From assembly GCA_963656085.1 (NCBI GenBank), contig CAVKHV010000078.1, forward strand, positions 1 through 6,433: 6,433 nucleotides of DNA, in the 5' to 3' direction. The position numbers and the translations under genes were made by a program. Origin of the DNA: CAVALG01 sp963656085 (GTDB lineage Bacteria > Bacillota > Clostridia > Oscillospirales > Acutalibacteraceae). The notes beneath the pieces were generated by a model. The model ran no database searches and was not told the origin of the DNA. It was given only the letters and a program-made list of their open reading frames with translations. Positions 5,919-6,433 of this stretch are shown in pieces; the stretch's first letter is position 1, and each line of letters opens with the position of its first letter.

Positions 5919-6132
5919 TATTATCGGTAGTTTTTCTCTCCCTCAGTCAAAAATCGAAGATTTTTGACAGCCCCCTCGTCAGATGGGGCCAAGAGTTTTG
6001 AGGATAACGGCAGCCTGCGAATAGACGGCGAACAATGCTTGCTATAGGTACGCAGAGTCCCTTGCCTTCCTCTGACGAGGAAGGTGGCACGGCTTCAGCC
6101 GTGACGGAAGGAGAGAAAAACTGACGATAATA
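5919..6132. mobile_element. MITE-like hairpin-rich repeat element, copy 1
   Basis: About 214 bp with inverted ends: TATTATCG (5919-5926) pairs with CGATAATA (6125-6132), and AGTTTTTCTCTCC (5929-5941) pairs perfectly with GGAGAGAAAAACT (6110-6122). Inner arms also pair: CCTCGTCAGA (5974-5983) with TCTGACGAGG (6071-6080). Inside are perfect hairpins at 5946-5968 (stem GTCAAAAATC), 6065-6084 (stem CCTTCCTC) and 6088-6103 (stem CACGGC). No open reading frame is credible, so it would be non-autonomous. A related copy follows at about 6211. Elements with such CTCCCTC...CCTCGTCAGAG arms are, as I recall, common between genes in gut Clostridia. Whether it moved as DNA or acts as an RNA structure is not settled; no clear target-site duplication is seen. 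Confidence 0.6.
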
Positions 6133-6182
6133 TCAATTTACCGTTTGTTATTAATCTTAAATGCAATAACGGTAATTTGATA
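6131..6182. repeat. AT-rich imperfect hairpin between the two repeat elements
   Basis: TATCAATTTACCGTT (6131-6145) pairs with AACGGTAATTTGATA (6168-6182) with one mismatch over 15 bp; the loop is 22 bases. It abuts copy 1 of the MITE-like element, overlapping its last two bases. There is no T run after it. Its role is unknown. Confidence 0.55.
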
Positions 6183-6192
6183 ACAGACAGCA

Positions 6193-6216
6193 AAAGCCGA
6201 TTGGCTTTACTTTTTT
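6193..6216 (+). terminator. Possible small rho-independent terminator
   Basis: A 6-bp stem AAAGCC/GGCTTT (6193-6198 with 6203-6208) with a GATT loop is followed by AC and six T (6211-6216). The form is right, but there is no obvious transcript for it to end, and the T run is shared with the end of the second repeat element. Confidence 0.35.
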
Positions 6217-6433
6217 CTCCCTCAGTCAAAAAACAAAGATTTTTGCCACCGTCTCGGCTGCCGCCTCGGTCGGTGCTTCTGCTTCGCAGAGGTGTCCACC
6301 GGACACCCGCACCCTCGTCAGAGGGGGCCAAGGAATTGGGGGTTACTGTAGTTTGAGCGCTGACGGTACGCTTAAACTCTTGCCTCCCACTGACGGGGGA
6401 GGTGTCGAGGCAAAGCCTCGACGGAGGGGGAGA
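6211..6433. mobile_element. MITE-like hairpin-rich repeat element, copy 2, reaching the window edge
   Basis: Begins TTTTTTCTCCCTCAGTC and shares with copy 1 the left arm, the inner CCTCGTCAGA...GGGGCCAAG arm (about 6312-6332) and the right arm CTTGCCTCCC...TGACGGGGGAGG (6379-6402). It carries extra GC-rich sequence in the left arm (about 6240-6311) with small hairpins, such as GGTGTCC/GGACACC (6291-6304), and a perfect GTCGAGGC/GCCTCGAC hairpin (6404-6422). The middle resembles sequence in and next to copy 1 (for instance 6365-6384 versus 6047-6066). The expected terminal GGAGAGAAAAA is cut by the window end, so the right boundary is not known. No gene is seen in it. Confidence 0.55.

Noticed and set aside
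6095..6331. Minus-strand 78-codon reading frame
   Set aside because: It lies across two hairpin-rich repeat copies, has low-complexity composition explained by them, and has no recognisable family.

Overview
The window looks like part of a gut or rumen Clostridia chromosome (Firmicutes, Ruminococcus/Oscillospiraceae-like). This is inferred from moderate-to-low GC, strong GGAGG-type ribosome binding sites, a type I dockerin and a cohesin-like domain on an exported protein with BspA-type leucine-rich repeats, and hairpin-rich CTCCCTCAGTC...CCTCGTCAGAG intergenic repeats. The species cannot be named from the sequence alone.

Layout: (1) positions 1-827 hold the 3' part of a tyrosine recombinase gene that is open to the left edge; its full catalytic set R-K-H-R-H-Y is visible. 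(2) Positions 828-1218 are intergenic and hold the most interesting structure. A perfect 25-bp inverted repeat (866-890 and 1121-1145) flanks a 230-bp AT-rich segment. A near-consensus sigma-A promoter lies inside the segment and in this copy points left, away from the next gene and into a minus-strand terminator at 839-861. (3) Positions 1219-5763 encode a 1514-residue exported protein: signal peptide, S-layer-homology-like region, a large unrecognised region, about 16 BspA-type leucine-rich repeats, Ig-like domains, a Cys/His motif, a cohesin-like domain and a C-terminal dockerin. (4) Positions 5764-6433 hold no credible gene: a strong palindromic terminator, a tandem heptamer array, and two related hairpin-rich repeat elements (MITE-like), the second running off the right edge.

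Proposed working model (inference): the recombinase acts on the two inverted repeats and flips the 230-bp promoter segment, giving phase-variable expression of the giant surface/cellulosome-type protein. In the orientation captured here the strong promoter faces away, so the gene would be OFF or low; a weaker rightward promoter candidate (1066-1095) may give residual expression. Each repeat has the layout of a Xer/dif-like core site (CATAA, 6-bp spacer, TTATG), which fits the neighbouring enzyme. A 77-bp near-identical in-frame duplication in the leucine-rich repeats offers a second possible route to surface variation.
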